NCBI RefSeq assembly: GCF_000717875.1
Contig: NZ_JOCT01000023.1
Span: 1 to 64,000, forward strand
DNA from: Streptomyces sp. NRRL S-455
Lineage (GTDB): Bacteria; Actinomycetota; Actinomycetes; Streptomycetales; Streptomycetaceae
DNA length: 64,000 bases
Direction: 5' to 3'
Each line of letters starts with the position of its first letter. Within the stretch, counting starts at the first letter, position 1. The notes beneath the pieces are model-generated. The model saw only the letters and a program-made list of their open reading frames with translations, made no database searches and was not told the DNA's origin. Positions 60,901 to 64,000 of the stretch are shown piece after piece. The position numbers were made by a program, and so were the translations under genes.

Positions 60901-62745
60901 ACCGGACTGCGCTCGACGTTCGTCGAGGACAAGGTCACGAACGCTACGGTGGCGAAAGCCGTCCAGATCACGAAGCGTGTGACCACAGAGGACGGTGTCG
61001 AGGACCAGTCGCTCGAATGGCACCGCCAGGGACTGACCCTGGTGGTCCAGGCAGAACTCGACGAACGTCGTGTCCTGCAGATCGTCAACGAGGCATTCGA
61101 CCTGCGTCTGTCGAACGCCGAGCTGAGCGACATCCTCCAGGCACGCGTCGACCAACATCTCGAGACGCAACGGCAGGACGCCAGGGCTGCGCCCGATGAC
61201 GCTGAGCGGCTGGCGATCTACATCGGTGACGACACGCTTAAGGAGAACCTGCCGAAGGGACTCTGGCAGGCGCTCGAGGGCCAGGGCCTGGTGGACGCCT
61301 CCACGTCCATCGCTGAGCTCTTTCTGACCGTGTACGGCAGCGACTCGATCAAGCTTCTTGCGGAGGAGTTCAGCACCGAGGGGTACACGGACGTTCCCAC
61401 GACATGGGCGGGGGGAGCATCGACCGTCGCCTGGCTTCGGAAGATGGGGTTCGGCGCCAAGTACGCCGGGCGTCGCACCCGACACCAGGACGATGAGTTC
61501 GTCGTGCCCGGTGCCGTGAAGCTCAAGCCCCTGCACGACTTCCAGGAGAAGATCAGGGAGGAACTGAAGGAGGTCCTGACGTCCCGAGGGCGGGACGGTC
61601 GCGCGCTCAAGGGCATGGTGGAGCTTCCGACGGGAGCCGGGAAGACCCGGGTGGCCACCGAAACCGTGCTGCGGCTGTTCGTCGAGGGCGAGATGAGCGG
61701 AACCGTGCTCTGGATCGCGCAGTCGGAGGAGCTCTGCGAGCAGGCGGTGCAGACGTTCGGGACGGTCTGGCGTTGGCTCGGGGACGAGCGTCCGTTGACG
61801 ATCGGCCGGCTCTGGAAAAACAACGTTGTCCACGAACCCGACACCGAGTTCAGTGTGGTCGTGGCCACCGATGCCAAGCTCGATTGGGTGGCCGACACTC
61901 CTGAGTACGAGTGGCTGAGCAGGGCCTCCGCTGTGTTCATCGACGAGGCGCACCGGGCCGGCGGGTCGAAGATGTACACGAAGATCCTCAGGTGGCTCGG
62001 AGTCGACGGTCGTAGCTGGGAACGGCCTCTGGTGGGCATCTCGGCGACGCCGTTCAAGGGCAGCGGCGACGTTACCGAGCCGACGAAGGAACTGGCGGCC
62101 CGCTTCGGTCACCACAAGATGAGCGCCTTCGACGGTAACGCCTACCCGGAGCTGTCGAAGAGAGGTGTCCTCGCCAGGGTCCGACACGAAGTGCTGAACG
62201 GCGTGAAGGTCGCGCTGGAGCCGGACGAACTCGCACAGGTGCGGTCCCTCCGCAAACTCGAGCCCCAGGTCCTCGACCGCATCGGTCGGGACCAGGCCCG
62301 CATGAAGATCCTCGTGGACGACATCCTGAAACGGGATCCGGAATGGCCGATCCTCGTGTTCACGCCGAACGTCCTTTCCGCCCAGGTCCTCGCCGCGACA
62401 CTGCGTTACCGGAAGGTCGCGGCCGAGGCGGTCAGCGGCCAGACCGGACGGCAGACGCGCCGGGACGTCATCGAGAGATTCAAGAGGAACGAGATCAGGG
62501 TTCTGGCCAACTGCGACCTGCTGATCCAGGGCTTCGACGCGCCCGGCGTCCGGGCGCTGTACATCGCGAGGCCCACGTTCAGTCCCAGCGCCTACATCCA
62601 GATGGCCGGCCGCGGTCTGCGTGGTCCTGAGAACGGCGGCAAGGAGGAGTGCCTCATCGTGGACGTTGCCGACAACTTCGGCGCGGTCAACGATTTCCTC
62701 GGATTCCGTGCCTACGAGGGCCTCTGGCGAAAGCAGGGATCGTGA
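57976..62745 (+). CDS. Fusion of Hsp90/sacsin-like GHKL ATPase and SF2 DEAD/DEAH helicase
   Basis: The 1589-residue protein has three parts. The N-terminus (about 40-190) is a GHKL ATPase of the sacsin/Hsp90 type: SNRTLLELVQNAADAMSG (near 75) and EIGRFGLGFKSVLAVTD (near 140). A 1000-residue middle has no motif I recognise. The C-terminus is an SF2 helicase: ELPTGAGKTRVA (near 1215), FIDEAHRAGG (near 1322), VGISATPFKG (near 1353) and QMAGRGLRG (near 1541). ATG 57976 has CAGGA upstream; ATG 58036 is an alternative. G+C is lower than the host genes. It overlaps the NERD-helicase start by three bases. I infer a defence role from architecture and position; no such system is known to me. Confidence 0.88.
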   Translation: MGADLTLVNYGTESGGSAAVMGKNADWVPDAGLVREVDELFERAINAYRANANLITEHANQEESIRVGGYSNRTLLELVQNAADAMSGAAEHEEGAGRVEIVLDLDRQSLYCANAGRPFSRSGLTTLAHAHLSGKRGDEIGRFGLGFKSVLAVTDTPQVFSRSVAFEFNSPKANSAIAAIAPVPKRLPVLRTLTRIDAEAEFAKDPILAELADWAVTIVRLPHAARLESLRKEIEEFRSEFLLFVNSVREIRLRVVGADANFVTSHVSRDLGDGRFRIERPDGDHDEWYVDNRMHAPSPEARIEVGEAVSRDRMKVTVAMPARFAQLRTGEFWSYFPLQDRTSASALFNAPWSVNDDRTTLLTNTYNREILVTLSGMFLDMLPKVSSVDDPAAHLDYMPARGRETHSFGDEILCVHVPQLGCEKALIPDATGALRTPPELRPLDFGVGDASERDHEEWIRSPHTDDAVPHWRCYASGQRVTRLRALYVCSVSSAFADSRPRDELKALERIPKRGVLSWLREWAEGPDVASAAKALEFVLRNPNGFGPAKVIPTTDGMLSIKDRDRVFLHRAEDVDIEGSCFVDPDFLAVPGVEKKLVDRGFRDLDPLAKFEARMARLSPESQDDELPKFWDAATDVPMAQAQKVVAGNKAGALRVPTLDGGWALPAYVLDIDGLGDSTPDRVLDRTRCVPQLAHAAGVVTEPVASYSLEDEVHFGDYRQYVVDEVNRRLGPGERPVEQVEFDRGDGPGPFSALLMLQEAGVPEAIRERWTEGLLRLDQAGHWLCTDIDTGLSHRVLSPVRWAAGRAGLLKSTRGHRAPGRVVSASLVQYEALLPLFRGPRHVEDALMLPKDLGEVPAEVLREALEAEVTSPISNVALTGFILTASRFAFPEGHPTFVPARVGRAIERRRPDAVYLATTEEEREFLSLRQKPYLKVDEDEVEQFVEMVGCRRFEDSFSFSLLIDGRQVEERVIDLYTGLRSTFVEDKVTNATVAKAVQITKRVTTEDGVEDQSLEWHRQGLTLVVQAELDERRVLQIVNEAFDLRLSNAELSDILQARVDQHLETQRQDARAAPDDAERLAIYIGDDTLKENLPKGLWQALEGQGLVDASTSIAELFLTVYGSDSIKLLAEEFSTEGYTDVPTTWAGGASTVAWLRKMGFGAKYAGRRTRHQDDEFVVPGAVKLKPLHDFQEKIREELKEVLTSRGRDGRALKGMVELPTGAGKTRVATETVLRLFVEGEMSGTVLWIAQSEELCEQAVQTFGTVWRWLGDERPLTIGRLWKNNVVHEPDTEFSVVVATDAKLDWVADTPEYEWLSRASAVFIDEAHRAGGSKMYTKILRWLGVDGRSWERPLVGISATPFKGSGDVTEPTKELAARFGHHKMSAFDGNAYPELSKRGVLARVRHEVLNGVKVALEPDELAQVRSLRKLEPQVLDRIGRDQARMKILVDDILKRDPEWPILVFTPNVLSAQVLAATLRYRKVAAEAVSGQTGRQTRRDVIERFKRNEIRVLANCDLLIQGFDAPGVRALYIARPTFSPSAYIQMAGRGLRGPENGGKEECLIVDVADNFGAVNDFLGFRAYEGLWRKQGS

Positions 62746-64000
62746 TTGTCATACCGGATCTCGCCGACATCGAGGCGACCACCACCAGCAACGCCGAGCG
62801 GCGGGTGGCCAGGCTGCTGCGAGCGATCGACGGCCCCTCCGACGCCGTCGCCTTCCACTCCGTGAAGCTGCGGAGTCACGCGGTAAAGCAGCAGGGGGAA
62901 GCGGACTTCGTCGTGCTCTGGAACGGCGTCGTCGTCATCGTCGAGGTCAAGGGCGGGGGCGTCAGGAAGTACGACGGTGTCTGGTACTCCATCGACCGTC
63001 ACGGTGACTGGAAGAAGTTGCGTGAGTCGCCGATGGACCAGGCGCAGTCGGCGATGTACGCGCTGCGCGACATCCTCCAGGAGGAAGGCGTCGGTTGGTT
63101 CGCGACCGAGGCCGTTGCCCTCACCCCCGACATAGACGCGCCTCCGGCAGCCGTCGAATGGAAGGGGAGCCACTGGTGGGCCAAGGAGCAGATGAGCATC
63201 GCCGCACTGACGGAAGCCTTCGAAAAGGTTGCCAGCGAGGCGAGGACCGCCCCCTTCGGAGTCAGAGTCGCCCGGTCCGAGACTCTCCGGGCCCGTCTCT
63301 TCGGCGAGTTCACGAGGATGCCCGTCATCGATGCACAGCGGGGCGCCGTGCTGGAGGAGCAGAATCGAGCGACCGAGGGCCAGGCCAGGGTCTTGGCCGC
63401 GCTCTCCCGGAACCCGAGGATGCTCGTCTTCGGTGGCGCGGGCACCGGGAAATCCCTGGTGTTGGCGGAAGGCGCAAAGCAGGAGGCGGGCGAAGGGAAG
63501 GCGGTTCTCATCACCTTTCACTCGCCCGCCCTGGTCGACTTCTTCGGTCCGCGGATCGAGGGCAGAGACATCGATCTCCTTCCGTTCGCGGACCTGTCCG
63601 GTGACAAGCAGTACGACGTCGTCTTCGTCGACGAGGCACAGGACCTCATGAACGCCAGCGGCATGGATGCCCTGGACGCCGTGATCCGCGGGGGTCGAGA
63701 GGGCGGCCGGTGGAGGATGTTTCTCGACCCCAACAACCAGGCACGCGTCGACGGCGAGTTCGATCCGGAGGTCTGCGAGTTGGTCCAGCAGGAGGCGCTT
63801 CAGTACGACCTGGACCGGAACGTGCGCAACACCCGTGCGATCGTCCACGTCGTGCAGGAGTACCTCGGCGCCGACGTCGGGGACCCGGGCATCGTCCATG
63901 GCGACCGAGTGGAATGGCGGTGGTCCGACGGGACGGCCGGTGTCTCCGCGGCCGAGACCGTGGCTCGCGACCTCGTCGCGAACGGGGCCCGTCGCCAGGA
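62742..64000 (+). CDS. NERD nuclease-SF1 helicase fusion (runs off the window)
   Basis: At least 419 residues are visible. The N-terminal NERD domain keeps its catalytic core: GEADFVVLWNGVVVIVEVKG (Asp and E-x-K). An SF1-type (UvrD-like) helicase follows with Walker A FGGAGTGKSLV, Walker B VFVDEAQDL and MFLDPNNQA. GTG 62742 overlaps the upstream stop in a GTGA, so the two proteins are co-translated. Nuclease-helicase fusions of this kind occur in phage-defence loci such as Nhi, which this resembles in domain order only. The C-terminus is outside the window. Confidence 0.88.
   Translation, partial: MIVIPDLADIEATTTSNAERRVARLLRAIDGPSDAVAFHSVKLRSHAVKQQGEADFVVLWNGVVVIVEVKGGGVRKYDGVWYSIDRHGDWKKLRESPMDQAQSAMYALRDILQEEGVGWFATEAVALTPDIDAPPAAVEWKGSHWWAKEQMSIAALTEAFEKVASEARTAPFGVRVARSETLRARLFGEFTRMPVIDAQRGAVLEEQNRATEGQARVLAALSRNPRMLVFGGAGTGKSLVLAEGAKQEAGEGKAVLITFHSPALVDFFGPRIEGRDIDLLPFADLSGDKQYDVVFVDEAQDLMNASGMDALDAVIRGGREGGRWRMFLDPNNQARVDGEFDPEVCELVQQEALQYDLDRNVRNTRAIVHVVQEYLGADVGDPGIVHGDRVEWRWSDGTAGVSAAETVARDLVANGARRQ

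Noticed and set aside
59827..62187. A 786-codon minus-strand frame across the helicase gene
   Set aside because: Antisense shadow; the plus strand has complete GHKL and SF2 motifs.

Overview
The window is a roughly 72% G+C actinobacterial chromosome segment, almost certainly from a Streptomyces species. The signs are strong G/C third-position bias, many ATGA/GTGA/TTGA stop-start overlaps, GTG and TTG starts, a conservon (cvn) operon, a gvpOAFGJLSK gas-vesicle cluster, a fused 2-oxoglutarate dehydrogenase (kgd), and lon preceded by an HspR-type (HAIR) operator. No function here is confirmed beyond reading motifs in the sequence.

Layout. 0.2-4.5 kb: an MDR oxidoreductase; a small HTH gene coupled to a Clp-N protein behind a leaderless promoter with two palindromes; a DUF4097/PadR operon; and an unlisted 59-residue gene with a TTG start. 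4.6-15.3 kb: kgd with a strong terminator, an OmpR-type two-component pair, a spermidine-synthase-like protein, a 15-bp minisatellite, a GNAT acetyltransferase and lon. 15.4-25.6 kb: MarR, a PP2C-like protein, cvnA-D with an FAD monooxygenase, an NlpC/P60 hydrolase, a hypothetical protein and TetR. 25.8-34.4 kb: a dispersed hairpin repeat (also at the left edge), two divergent diiron proteins, DUF3291, an FtsW/RodA-PBP pair, a lipoprotein/sensor-kinase operon and a dual-specificity phosphatase. 34.5-41.4 kb: a NERD protein, divergent LigD-polymerase and Ku genes (end joining), an XRE-cupin regulator divergent from azlCD, an Asp23-family protein and an ECF sigma factor coupled to a DGPF/YCII protein. 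41.6-48.9 kb: the gas-vesicle operon, PolX and a universal stress protein. 49-53.6 kb: a frameshifted PIN-domain gene and a three-gene sugar/methyl-transfer operon. 53.7-56.7 kb: a NarL-type two-component system, an NTF2-like protein and HxlR.

From about 57 kb the character changes. A truncated 3' piece of a tRNA-Arg(CCG) gene lies on the minus strand at 56941-56983. To its right, base composition drops and the next DNA is about 1 kb without genes, followed by two translationally coupled genes: a 1589-residue fusion of an Hsp90/sacsin-like GHKL ATPase with an SF2 helicase, and a NERD-nuclease/SF1-helicase protein that runs off the window. The simplest reading is that the tRNA fragment is the outer attachment site of an integrative element whose cargo is a candidate anti-phage system. 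This is the part of the window most likely to hold something undescribed.

Regulation visible in the sequence: HAIR before lon, palindromes on the -35/-10 of the small HTH gene, a CGATATATCG site on the -10 of the PadR operon, and CGTTCG-N6-CGAACG on the azlC promoter.
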